From Clostridiales bacterium (GTDB lineage Bacteria > Bacillota > Clostridia > Oscillospirales > CAG-272), in NCBI GenBank assembly GCA_012800735.1, contig JAAZIU010000034.1, positions 1-64,000 of the forward strand: a DNA stretch of 64,000 nucleotides, written 5' to 3'. Made by a program: the position numbers and the translations under genes. This document shows positions 23,510-32,002 of this stretch, piece by piece. Numbering within the stretch: position 1 is the stretch's first letter; each line of letters begins with the position of its first letter. Under the pieces are notes generated by a model. The model was not told the origin of the DNA and did no database searches. It saw nothing but the letters and a program-made list of their open reading frames with translations.

Positions 23510-24379
23510 TTAATCAAATAAGGTTTCACTACGATATTCCGCCGGTGTCATGCTATATTTTTTCCGAAATTCCTTCCAAAAAGTGTTTTTTGAGGAGAAA
23601 CCCACCATCATGGCAATTCGTTCCGCTGACATACCTGAGGTTCGCAGCATCTCTGCCGCTGTAATTAATCTTTTTTCTATAATAACACGATAAAGAGTTT
23701 TATTATATCTTTGTTTTGCAATTCGGGCAAGCTGCCTGGATGAGATGTTTAATCTTTGCGCAACTTCTTCGGCAGTCAACGGCTTCATAAATTCTGTGTT
23801 GATGATCCTATCAAGAAGACTCATACGAATAAAACCGCTGTCGCGGTTTACTTCAACACTCTGTTCGTACTTGTTGCTAAATCTGTATTCGTCTGATATT
23901 TTGCATAACTGATATATAAAATGCAGACTGTTAATAATTCTTTTGGTACTATCGTGATCCTCCGTAAGCTCTTCTATAATCGAAAATAATATAGGAATAT
24001 TTTGAATAACCATAATTTTTTTGCCGATACCGAAAGGCTCAATAAGACTGTATAAATCCTGACAGTCCGGCGTATGGTACTTTCGTAAGACAAAAGAAAT
24101 CCCCCGCCAAATATCAACATCGTTCTCATTCAGACAACGATGTGAAATATTAGGCGGGATTATGGCCGCTTCTCCTTCATGTATCGTTATAACTCCGTCC
24201 GGACTGTTGATTTTTATAGAGTCTTTTCGGCAGACTAATATTTCAATATAGTGGTGCGTATGATCGGAAATCATTACCGATGGTACTTTAATCGGATAAT
24301 CACTCTTTTCGATAAGTATTTCCAGCGTCAGATTTTCAGCCGTAAAGCTATATACAACATTTTTATTTGTAACTTCCAT
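23510..24379 (-). CDS. AraC-family transcriptional regulator
   Basis: A 289-residue regulator. The N-terminal cupin sensor domain contains SDHTHHYIEILVCRKDS and EGEAAIIPPNISHRC; the C-terminal HTH_18 domain contains LTAEEVAQRLNISSRQLARIAKQRYNK and MSAERIAMMVGFSSKNTFWKEFRKKY. It is transcribed divergently from the glycosidase-like gene at 24584 from facing promoters 55 bases apart, so it probably controls that gene and the binding lipoprotein after it in response to a sugar. The last 125 bases are duplicated in a fragment 4 kb away. Confidence 0.9.
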   Translation of the reverse strand: MEVTNKNVVYSFTAENLTLEILIEKSDYPIKVPSVMISDHTHHYIEILVCRKDSIKINSPDGVITIHEGEAAIIPPNISHRCLNENDVDIWRGISFVLRKYHTPDCQDLYSLIEPFGIGKKIMVIQNIPILFSIIEELTEDHDSTKRIINSLHFIYQLCKISDEYRFSNKYEQSVEVNRDSGFIRMSLLDRIINTEFMKPLTAEEVAQRLNISSRQLARIAKQRYNKTLYRVIIEKRLITAAEMLRTSGMSAERIAMMVGFSSKNTFWKEFRKKYSMTPAEYRSETLFD

Positions 24380-24416
24380 ATGAAAACCATCTCTTGTTCA
24401 GCAAATTGTTTTTTAT

Positions 24417-24445
24417 AGTATATCATCACTTTCTCTCGTTGTCAA
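24417..24445 (-). promoter_or_regulatory. Promoter of AraC regulator
   Basis: Minus strand: TTGACA at 24445-24440, 17-base spacer, TATACT at 24422-24417. Confidence 0.75.
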
Positions 24446-24499
24446 GATTATCGTATCATATTTTGACATTATTTCAAATATATTGGCAGAATTATTCTA

Positions 24500-24528
24500 T
24501 TTACAGTCTGAAAATTATCTGCTATAAT
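24500..24528 (+). promoter_or_regulatory. Promoter of glycosidase-like gene
   Basis: TTTACA, 17-base spacer, TATAAT. It is flanked by inverted TTTTGACATT (24461-24470) and AATGTCAAAT (24539-24548), which could be regulator half-sites. Confidence 0.75.
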
Positions 24529-24583
24529 ATATACATACAATGTCAAATATTTAATTAAATAGGACAAACAGAAAGAAAACATT

Positions 24584-26314
24584 ATGAAATCGAAACATTT
24601 AAGATATAATGAAATCACTAATACCGATTCAATCAAAACCGGTGATATCATTGAAATACGCGATTTTTTACCATATATTAAAAATACCGAATCAATCGAC
24701 ACAATACCCTGGGAAACAAAAGAATATTATCTTATCAACGGAACACACGGCAATATGCTTTCCGTTGATGCCGTTTTGCCGATTACTCCCGAGACTCCTT
24801 ATGATTCGATAGATTTTTCTACCAAAGGAATGCCGGAAGTTATAACCATTGATTTGAAACTCGAAGGAAAATACGCAATTTGGGCAGGCAGCGCCGCTAT
24901 CGATCTTGCTTTAGATGATGAAGGATTTACTGCTGTCGTTTTAGAAAGCGGCGGACGATACGGACGGCGGATTGGTATCGAAGAAGGTCGGGAATATCTT
25001 GTTTTCTGGAAAAACGCCGAGCTTAAGTCCACGAAACTCCATATCCGCATACCATATGGTACATTTCCCTCCACTCCTTCTGTTAAAGCTTCTCTTTCCT
25101 GCCTTCGTTTCATTAAACTATCGGAAGATGCCGATCTTGCTCCCGTCCCCGGAGAGGCCGATCGTGACTTTATTCTGGTAATTGACGGTTTCAGCCACTA
25201 TTCTACCTATGGAACTCCCGGCGAATGTTTTGACTTGCGTCTGAGCCATGTTTACGAAAATACGGATGTCAAAATATTAATGCCGCAAGTTATGGGACCT
25301 TTACTTTGGAAATCGGAAGTCAATTCATACCTTGGAGAAGGTGTTACTCCCGATAAATATTCCGGGAAGCGGATCGGAGATGTAAGGGTATTCAAATATG
25401 TTGAAGATTCGATAAAGAATGGATATGATGTTCTCCGCGTTCTGCCGGAAGATTGTCATCGCCGTGGTATGGAAGTGCATTTTTCTATTCGCGCAAACCT
25501 GTATTTTAATCCCGACGATGATTTCTTTTTGAAAGGAGTGGGAGATTTAAACGGACGATGGTGGACAGAACATCCGGAAGTTAGGCGTCCCGGCGAACTT
25601 CAGCTTGATTACGGCAAACCCGAAGTCCGCGAATACTACCTTTCGGTATTTCGGGATGTTCTCGAAAAATTCGATATTGACGGCATCAATCTTGATCTTA
25701 CCCGCTGGCCTAAGGTTTTTGATCCCAGATATAATTCGCCTGATGTGCTGATTGATTTTTGCCGTGAATTGCGCAAATTGGCTGACTCATTCGGCGAAAA
25801 GCGCGGAAAGCATATTCAAGTCAGTCTTTTGATGGTAGAGTATTATCATTCAGGCTGCACGCTCGAAGAGCAAGCGATAGACTTTACCGGATTGATGAAG
25901 TCCGGGACTTTGGATTTTGTCTGCATACAAACAAATGAGCCGGAAAAATATGCTGCGATCGCTCATCAATACGGCGTTAAATTTATGGGGATTGTCGATG
26001 GTTGTACGCCATATTACAACCATAATGACGACGATCCGCTCTGGAAACTACCGGATGGCTCAATTACAACCGATCCGAGAGCCGGTCAAGAGTTTAAAAA
26101 AGAAAAGTTCGTAGGCACGGTTCAGGCGCCTTTTGAAAAAATACGATTGATGGATATGTATTATGAAAACGGCGCGGACGGTATTGCGGCGGTAAACCTA
26201 TTTATGGGTTCGCTATACATTCGCAGTTGCGGACATTCAGAAATTGTCAGGCAGCACGCGGAAAACGGTACTGTTTTCGGACAAATACCCGGCGAATATA
26301 TATTCTTCGTCTGA
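24584..26314 (+). CDS. TIM-barrel glycoside hydrolase-like protein
   Basis: A 576-residue protein without a signal peptide. The central region has the strands of a glycosidase (beta/alpha)8 barrel: GMEVHFSIRANLYF, DIDGINLDLTRWPKVFD with an acidic pair, HIQVSLLMVEYY, LDFVCIQTNEP. It resembles the GHL/DUF families related to family-10-like glycosidases rather than a well-defined CAZy family. It is probably cytoplasmic, acting on imported oligosaccharides. It is followed after 65 bases by a binding lipoprotein and divergent from an AraC gene, a classic sugar-use locus. Substrate unknown. Confidence 0.75.
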   Translation: MKSKHLRYNEITNTDSIKTGDIIEIRDFLPYIKNTESIDTIPWETKEYYLINGTHGNMLSVDAVLPITPETPYDSIDFSTKGMPEVITIDLKLEGKYAIWAGSAAIDLALDDEGFTAVVLESGGRYGRRIGIEEGREYLVFWKNAELKSTKLHIRIPYGTFPSTPSVKASLSCLRFIKLSEDADLAPVPGEADRDFILVIDGFSHYSTYGTPGECFDLRLSHVYENTDVKILMPQVMGPLLWKSEVNSYLGEGVTPDKYSGKRIGDVRVFKYVEDSIKNGYDVLRVLPEDCHRRGMEVHFSIRANLYFNPDDDFFLKGVGDLNGRWWTEHPEVRRPGELQLDYGKPEVREYYLSVFRDVLEKFDIDGINLDLTRWPKVFDPRYNSPDVLIDFCRELRKLADSFGEKRGKHIQVSLLMVEYYHSGCTLEEQAIDFTGLMKSGTLDFVCIQTNEPEKYAAIAHQYGVKFMGIVDGCTPYYNHNDDDPLWKLPDGSITTDPRAGQEFKKEKFVGTVQAPFEKIRLMDMYYENGADGIAAVNLFMGSLYIRSCGHSEIVRQHAENGTVFGQIPGEYIFFV

Positions 26315-26379
26315 TATGGGTACAATTTATATAGGTTTCAATTTGCAATTATATAAATTATCAATGGAGATATACAATA

Positions 26380-27816
26380 ATGAGTAAAATTAATAAGATT
26401 TTTGTCCTGCTAATAATATTAACGCTGCTTTTCGGATGCTCTGATAAATCGGAGGCTCATACTGAAACCACCGTGACCGAAACGGTTGAAACAACAACCG
26501 AAGCAGAAACCACTCCGCTGGATACATTGAAAGGTCTCGACTTTGACGGCGCTTCATTTCGAGTTAAATATAATAAGCTTTTTGAAGCTGATGTATACAG
26601 GGAATCTTTCCTGTTAAATGCCGAGGAGATAAACGGAGAGATACTGAATGACACTGTGTTTGAACGAAATACAAAGGCGGAAGAGCTGTTAAACATCAAT
26701 TTGGAGTTTTCTCCTTATGGCAGTGTTAAGGATTTGAATAAAAGCATAATGGCCGGGGCGAATGAATTTGAAATGATTCAGTTTGGTTCTGCCTGGGACA
26801 ATGCGGTTCCGCTCATCAGTGAGGGAGCGCTGTATAATATACTTGATCTGCCATATATGCAGCTCAACAAATCCTATTTTTACGGTGATATCACTGAGCG
26901 ATTTATTATTAATGATAGGCTGTATTTTGCTTTCTCACAATACAACAATGCAGGTTCGCTTCCGTTGTATATGCTTTTCAACAAAAATCTGATGGAAGAT
27001 ATGGCAATAGACCTTCCGTATGATAATATTTTTGACGGTAAATGGACATGGGATCGCTTCCTTGATACTATCAAAGATACTGCGGCAGATTTAGATGGCA
27101 ACGGTAAACTTGATGAGAACGACCGGTTCGGTTATCTCAATTTAGAAGCGTTGACTAATTATTTCGTTTGGGGTTTTGACATTGATGTCACCGAACGGAC
27201 AAATGACGGCAGTTATATACCCAACCTGCATAACGAACGCCTCGTAAGCGGGATTCAAAAGATAGTAGATTTCATCGCTTATAACGATGACATTCTGCAT
27301 ACCTCCAATTTTATGGAAGGACGCCATTATTTCATGGAAGGTCGGGTGTTGTTTTCAACGGTCGGTACCGGCGCAATGCAGCCAAGAGATGTCGAAAGCT
27401 TTGATTTTGGCGTTGCTCCCTTGCCTAAGTATGAAGAAACGCAGAAAAACTACTATTGTCCCTCTGGGCTGAATCATTTCGCCATTCCTGTTACTATACA
27501 AGACACAGAATTGACCGGAGCTACTCTTGAAGCCTTAGCCTATCTTTCGGAACAGATTTTGAAACCTGCTTATCTTGAAATATATCATGAAAATAAAATT
27601 CTTCGTGACCAAAAGTCTGCCGAAGTTGCGCTGCTGCTTATGGATAGTGTCTGCATCGATATAACCAGATACTATGATTTTGCAAACGGAAAGATAACGC
27701 CGGTGTATATGCTTCTTGAGATAAAAGATCCTTCTGCTGTGGCATCTACTCTGGCTTCATTTGAGGAAAGCGCTATGGTTAAGGCGGAGGAGTTCTTTGC
27801 GGTGTTCTTTGATTGA
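26380..27816 (+). CDS. Extracellular solute-binding lipoprotein
   Basis: A 478-residue lipoprotein with lipobox TLLFGC and a Thr/Glu-rich linker. Its body matches the paralogue at 16508, including the calcium-type loop DLDGNGKLDENDRFG and FGVAPLPKYEETQKNYYC. TGGAGA precedes the ATG. It is co-directional with the glycosidase-like gene and probably supplies its substrate, but no permease genes are adjacent. Confidence 0.85.
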   Translation: MSKINKIFVLLIILTLLFGCSDKSEAHTETTVTETVETTTEAETTPLDTLKGLDFDGASFRVKYNKLFEADVYRESFLLNAEEINGEILNDTVFERNTKAEELLNINLEFSPYGSVKDLNKSIMAGANEFEMIQFGSAWDNAVPLISEGALYNILDLPYMQLNKSYFYGDITERFIINDRLYFAFSQYNNAGSLPLYMLFNKNLMEDMAIDLPYDNIFDGKWTWDRFLDTIKDTAADLDGNGKLDENDRFGYLNLEALTNYFVWGFDIDVTERTNDGSYIPNLHNERLVSGIQKIVDFIAYNDDILHTSNFMEGRHYFMEGRVLFSTVGTGAMQPRDVESFDFGVAPLPKYEETQKNYYCPSGLNHFAIPVTIQDTELTGATLEALAYLSEQILKPAYLEIYHENKILRDQKSAEVALLLMDSVCIDITRYYDFANGKITPVYMLLEIKDPSAVASTLASFEESAMVKAEEFFAVFFD

Positions 27817-27867
27817 GATGATTTTTGAATAGGATGGCTTTGCACTGAATTAATATACCGAGTAAAA

Positions 27868-27913
27868 CGACACGAGCATTCTAATGTTAAAACGTAATGC
27901 TCGTGTCGCTTTT
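27868..27913. terminator. Bidirectional terminator
   Basis: A perfect 13-bp stem CGACACGAGCATT / AATGCTCGTGTCG, with T run after and AAAA before, between the convergent lipoprotein and rlmD genes. Confidence 0.9.
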
Positions 27914-27924
27914 ATTGCTTTATA

Positions 27925-29256
27925 TCATTGAAAGTCGATATGTTGTTTATTATTAAGTCTCGACAACAAACATACCGTCTCTACATGTCCCGTCCTCGGG
28001 AACATATCGAACGGTTCTGCTTCTGTGAATCTATATGCTCCCTCAAGTGCTTTTAAGTCTCTTGCCAGCGTTTGCGGGTTACAGGAGATATATACAATCC
28101 TTTTCGGACCGATACGGGAGAGGGTTTTGCACAGCTCTGCGCCGAGACCCTTTCTCGGCGGGTCGACAACTACTGCGTCAGCGCTTGTAAGCTCTGCCTC
28201 GATGATTCTTTTGTCGGCAGCGTCGGCGCATATAAAGTTTGCTTTTATAGCATTGAGAGCGGCGTTGTTTTTTGCGTTTTCTACCGCTTTTTTGACTATT
28301 TCAATCCCGGTAAGGTCAATTCTCGGACAAAATTTAGCGCAGCTGAGACCTATTGTTCCTATCCCACAGTATAGATCAAGAAGCTTCTCTCCCGGTTTTA
28401 AATCGAGCAACTCCGTTGCTCGTCGATAAAGCTGCTCCGTCAATTTCGTGTTTACCTGATAAAACGATTCGGCGGAAATGTCGAATTTCACGCCGCAGAG
28501 AATGTCGCGGATTACCGGTTTGCCGGCGAGCAGCTCGGTTTTTCCGCCTAAAATGACATTAGTGTCGGCGGGGTTTATATTTGCCATCACCGATTTTATA
28601 TTTGGGAATATATCGATGATTTGCGAAGATATATTGACATATTTTTTGTCATTTTTTGATACGACAAAACAGACCATTACCTCGCCGGTGTTCACCCCGC
28701 GGCGAAGATAAAGGTGCCTGAGATTCGGAAAATCGGTACCATCTGATAATTCCGCTTTTATATAGTCTACTATAGCGTCGAATTCTCTGTCCTGTATGAG
28801 ACAGCGGTCGGCTTCGATAATATCATGACTTCTCTCGGCGTAGCAGCCGATTTTTCCATCGGAAACCGGATACACAACTTTATTTCGCCATCCTTCGGTT
28901 TCATTATTTGAATATACCGGACATACATCGATTTTTACACCGGCTTTCCTCATCGCCGATTCGATGAATCGGCGTTTAAGCTCTTTTTCATGCTCGTAGC
29001 TTATATGCCGAAATGAACATCCGCCGCATTCGGGAAAAGCCGAACAGTTATTCTTGACTCGATATGGCGAAGGTTTAGTAAGTTTTAAGATCTCGCCGTA
29101 ATTGAGATTCTGTCCTGCTTTGGTTATCCTGATCTCACCCTCGTCTCCGTCAACCGCGCCTGAGACAAAGACTGCCTGACCTTCTACTCGCGCCACTCCG
29201 CAGCCCATATTGGTGACATCTTCAATTATTACATTATATATGTCGTTTGTTTTCAT
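27925..29256 (-). CDS. rlmD: 23S rRNA (uracil-C5)-methyltransferase, RlmD/RumA family
   Basis: An SAM-dependent RNA m5U methyltransferase. Order of domains: TRAM (IIEDVTNMGCGVARVEGQAVFV), an Fe-S cysteine set (CSAFPECGGCSF plus a later Cys), then the methyltransferase with LDLYCGIGTIGLS, VVDPPRKGLGAEL and catalytic ISCNPQTLARDL. The ORF track begins at 29319, but that leaves no ribosome site and overlaps the divergent tRNA promoter. The ATG at 29256 starts right before the TRAM domain, though its ribosome site is also weak. RlmD versus RlmCD or TrmFO-like specificity cannot be read. Confidence 0.88.
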   Translation of the reverse strand: MKTNDIYNVIIEDVTNMGCGVARVEGQAVFVSGAVDGDEGEIRITKAGQNLNYGEILKLTKPSPYRVKNNCSAFPECGGCSFRHISYEHEKELKRRFIESAMRKAGVKIDVCPVYSNNETEGWRNKVVYPVSDGKIGCYAERSHDIIEADRCLIQDREFDAIVDYIKAELSDGTDFPNLRHLYLRRGVNTGEVMVCFVVSKNDKKYVNISSQIIDIFPNIKSVMANINPADTNVILGGKTELLAGKPVIRDILCGVKFDISAESFYQVNTKLTEQLYRRATELLDLKPGEKLLDLYCGIGTIGLSCAKFCPRIDLTGIEIVKKAVENAKNNAALNAIKANFICADAADKRIIEAELTSADAVVVDPPRKGLGAELCKTLSRIGPKRIVYISCNPQTLARDLKALEGAYRFTEAEPFDMFPRTGHVETVCLLSRLNNKQHIDFQ

Positions 29257-29298
29257 TTTGTCTTTTTCGTCGTTAAGGTTAATTTTTCGCGAAATCTC

Positions 29299-29327
29299 TT
29301 TACAAAGCGCCGGTTTCATGGTATAAT
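29299..29327 (+). promoter_or_regulatory. Promoter of tRNA-Arg
   Basis: TTTACA, 17-base spacer, TATAAT, about 25 bases upstream of the tRNA. It lies within the extended 5' end of the divergent rlmD ORF. Confidence 0.8.
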
Positions 29328-29351
29328 ACTATTTGCTTACTGCAACGGCTT

Positions 29352-29428
29352 CCGTTCTTAGCTCAGTTGGATAGAGTGTCAGATTCCGAATCTGAAGGCC
29401 GTGGGTTCGAGTCCCGCAGGACGGACCA
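29352..29428 (+). tRNA. tRNA-Arg (anticodon CCG)
   Basis: A 77-nt cloverleaf: acceptor CCGTTCT with AGGACGG, D stem GCTC/GAGT, anticodon stem TCAGA/TCTGA with loop TTCCGAA, T arm GTGGG-TTCGAGT-CCCGC, discriminator A and encoded CCA. Anticodon CCG reads CGG codons. Confidence 0.97.
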
Positions 29429-29536
29429 GACAGGAACCAGAGTTATTATACATTTGTATTTAAGCTTTGGTTCTTTTTCTTTTTTTGATATATTTCTTGA
29501 TTTCAATCGGATTTTTAAAAACAAAGAGGTAACAGT

Positions 29537-30061
29537 GTGGTTTATCACAGAGATGAGGAGATATTAATACGTAATATGGTAAAAAGTGATGCTCAAATTA
29601 TCACCGATGAGGAAATAGCTCAGGGATGGCATCAGAATGTTGAAAAATATGAAACAAGATTTATTGAACAAACACAGGGAAAAGTTATTGCATTAGTTGC
29701 CGAATATAAAGGGAATATAGCAGGATACATTAATATATATCCGGATTCAAAATGGGGTTCTTTTGCAAATCAGGGATATCCGGAAATCGTTGATTTCGGT
29801 GTTTTTGTAAAATACCGAAATAACGGGATAGGCAGCAAACTGATGGACATTGCGGAAGAAATAGCTGCTGAATATGCCGACATGGTTTATCTCGGGGTGG
29901 GATTGCACAGCGGATACGGAAGCGCTCAGCGAATGTATGTGAAACGCGGGTATATTCCCGACGGAACCGGGGTTTGGTACGGCGATTATGTTTGCCCGCA
30001 ATATGCCGATTGCTGCAATGACGATGAATTGGTTTTATATTTATCTAAGGATCTGAACTGA
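29537..30061 (+). CDS. GNAT family N-acetyltransferase
   Basis: A 174-residue acetyltransferase. VDFGVFVKYRNNGIGSKLMDIAEE forms the acetyl-CoA-binding loop, and SAQRMYVKRGYIPDGTGVWY forms the C-terminal strands. The start is a GTG with AGAGGT at good spacing. It lies about 110 bases after the tRNA, with no terminator seen between, so read-through expression is possible. Substrate unknown. Confidence 0.85.
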   Translation: MVYHRDEEILIRNMVKSDAQIITDEEIAQGWHQNVEKYETRFIEQTQGKVIALVAEYKGNIAGYINIYPDSKWGSFANQGYPEIVDFGVFVKYRNNGIGSKLMDIAEEIAAEYADMVYLGVGLHSGYGSAQRMYVKRGYIPDGTGVWYGDYVCPQYADCCNDDELVLYLSKDLN

Positions 30062-30087
30062 CAATTTAAATTCTCTTTATGTTGTCA

Positions 30088-30119
30088 AAACGCCGCTTTA
30101 TAGCGGCGTTTCAGTTTTA
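30088..30119. terminator. Bidirectional terminator
   Basis: A perfect 10-bp stem AAACGCCGCT / AGCGGCGTTT with a four-base loop between two convergent genes, with T-rich sequence on both exits. Confidence 0.8.
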
Positions 30120-31991
30120 TTCCGTTAATATCATACCGCTCATCGGCGCGAGAACAAAGCTCCGTTTCTTTATCTCAAGTGATTCGGAAAGGGCGTTGAT
30201 TTTTGGTTCTTTAAAAACTAAATGCCTTTTGGTGTCTCCGATATTTACCGCGATTACGGTGCTGTTTCTGGAATAGATAAGCATTTCCGAGTCGTAGTGA
30301 ATTATATCGAAATCACCGTCCTTGAAATCTTCAATGCTTTCTCTCACCGCGTTTATCCTGCGGAAGAAACTAAGCAGGTCGTTATCAATATTTGACCACT
30401 TCATCGGAAGTCGACAAAACGGATCCCTCCATCCTTCCATACCGATTTCATCGCCGTAATAGATGCAAGGGACGCCATACATTGTTGCGCAGATAAGCCA
30501 AGCGAGTTTAAGACGCTCTCGCGCCGACTCACGTTCCTGTTTAGTAAGCGCTGTCGTGGCAAGTTCTTTCATCGGAAGCGAGCCTTTTGTCTCTTTTGCA
30601 CCGCTCAGGACATTAAGGATACGCACGGTGTCATGTGTACCGAGCAAATTCATCAGCCTGTCGCAGATCGCTTTGGGATAATTCTTATATATTGAAAGAG
30701 TCGTTCGAACAAATCCCACGACATCGCGGCGAAGCAGAAGCTCAATTATTGCCGTGCGAAGCGGATAGTTCATAACCGAATCAAGCTCTCCGCCCTGAAG
30801 GTATTTTTTTCGCACGCCATATGCTATCTTGTTCGATGCGTCCTCCCAGACTTCGCCTAATATCAGGCAGTCGGGATTTTCGGCTTTTGCCGCCGAATGG
30901 ATTGCTTTTATAAATTTATCGGAAAGCTCATCCGCGACATCGAGACGCCAACCTGCGATTCCCATCGAGGTATATTTTTTTATAATACCGTCTTTACCGG
31001 CAATATAATCAAAATACCCGGAATTTTCATTTATTGAAGGAAGCAGTTTAACTCCCCACCAGCATTCATACTCATCAGGCCACTTTTTGAAATTATACCA
31101 GGTGTAATAGGGAGAATCTTTGGAATTATACGCGCCGATAGAGTTATAATGCTTTTTTGCGTTGAAATATCTGCTGTATTGTCCGGTATGATTGAAAACA
31201 CCGTCAAGGATTATGCCGATTCCAAGTTCTCCGGCTTTATCGATAAGCACTTTTAGAGCTTCGTTGCCGCCGAACATCGAGTCGACTTCTTCATAGTCAC
31301 CTGTGTCGTATTTATGATTTGTGTGAGCGTCGAATATCGGATTGAGATATATAGTTGTTATCCCGAGTGATTTCAGATAATCGAGCTTCTCTGTTATTCC
31401 CCATAAAGTACCGCCGAAGAAGTCGTTGTTGTCGACCGGGTCGCCGGGTTTTTCAGGATGTTTTGGTATTCCGTTGTCCCAGTCATTATTTATTACGGTA
31501 TATTTCTTCTTTTTTACAGGGTGGTTTTGAGATTTTGAAAAGCGGTCGGGAAAAATCTGATACATTACACCGCCCGCGGGCGATGTCGGCATTTTATTCG
31601 GATCATAAATAAGAAGCTGCTCCGGAGAATCGGTAATTTTATTTCCGCCGGCCGAAATTTCAATCCTACAGAAAGCAGGCTCAGCGAAGCTGAGCTCTGC
31701 TTTATATATTTCATTTTTCCCGATGATCCCAAAGAAATTAGTTTTAACCAGACGACTTTCTTTGGAGTCTTCAAAATAAATTTTGACACAAGGAGAAGCG
31801 ACTGCAGCGTATGAACGATCAATCGTAATAAGCATCCGCAACTCTAAGCCGGCCGGAACTGAATGACGATACCGAACTGTTTCATTCTCGGATGAATATA
31901 GAGTGTCGGCAGGTTCGAAAAACAGACGGCATATCGACTGTTTTTGGGATTTTACGAACTTTGGCGGGCGGCTCTTTATATTATTGTACAT
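30117..31991 (-). CDS. GH13 alpha-amylase family enzyme (neopullulanase/cyclomaltodextrinase-like)
   Basis: A 624-residue cytoplasmic GH13 enzyme with an N-terminal beta domain. The four conserved regions are visible: DGVFNHTG (I), GWRLDVADEL with the nucleophile Asp (II), GEVWEDA with the acid Glu (III) and LGTHDTVRI (IV). The MYQIFPDRF entry motif also fits maltogenic or neopullulanase-type enzymes. It is the last gene of the glycogen operon, 11 bases after glgP, and probably trims or debranches limit dextrins. No GlgX/pullulanase-type debranching enzyme is otherwise present. Confidence 0.9.
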   Translation of the reverse strand: MYNNIKSRPPKFVKSQKQSICRLFFEPADTLYSSENETVRYRHSVPAGLELRMLITIDRSYAAVASPCVKIYFEDSKESRLVKTNFFGIIGKNEIYKAELSFAEPAFCRIEISAGGNKITDSPEQLLIYDPNKMPTSPAGGVMYQIFPDRFSKSQNHPVKKKKYTVINNDWDNGIPKHPEKPGDPVDNNDFFGGTLWGITEKLDYLKSLGITTIYLNPIFDAHTNHKYDTGDYEEVDSMFGGNEALKVLIDKAGELGIGIILDGVFNHTGQYSRYFNAKKHYNSIGAYNSKDSPYYTWYNFKKWPDEYECWWGVKLLPSINENSGYFDYIAGKDGIIKKYTSMGIAGWRLDVADELSDKFIKAIHSAAKAENPDCLILGEVWEDASNKIAYGVRKKYLQGGELDSVMNYPLRTAIIELLLRRDVVGFVRTTLSIYKNYPKAICDRLMNLLGTHDTVRILNVLSGAKETKGSLPMKELATTALTKQERESARERLKLAWLICATMYGVPCIYYGDEIGMEGWRDPFCRLPMKWSNIDNDLLSFFRRINAVRESIEDFKDGDFDIIHYDSEMLIYSRNSTVIAVNIGDTKRHLVFKEPKINALSESLEIKKRSFVLAPMSGMILTE

Positions 31992-32002
31992 TAATCAGAA
32001 AG

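Noticed and set aside
29363-29548. Minus-strand 61-aa ORF ending LRDSNPRPSDSESDTLSN
   Set aside because: It is the antisense of tRNA-Arg, another classic spurious ORF.
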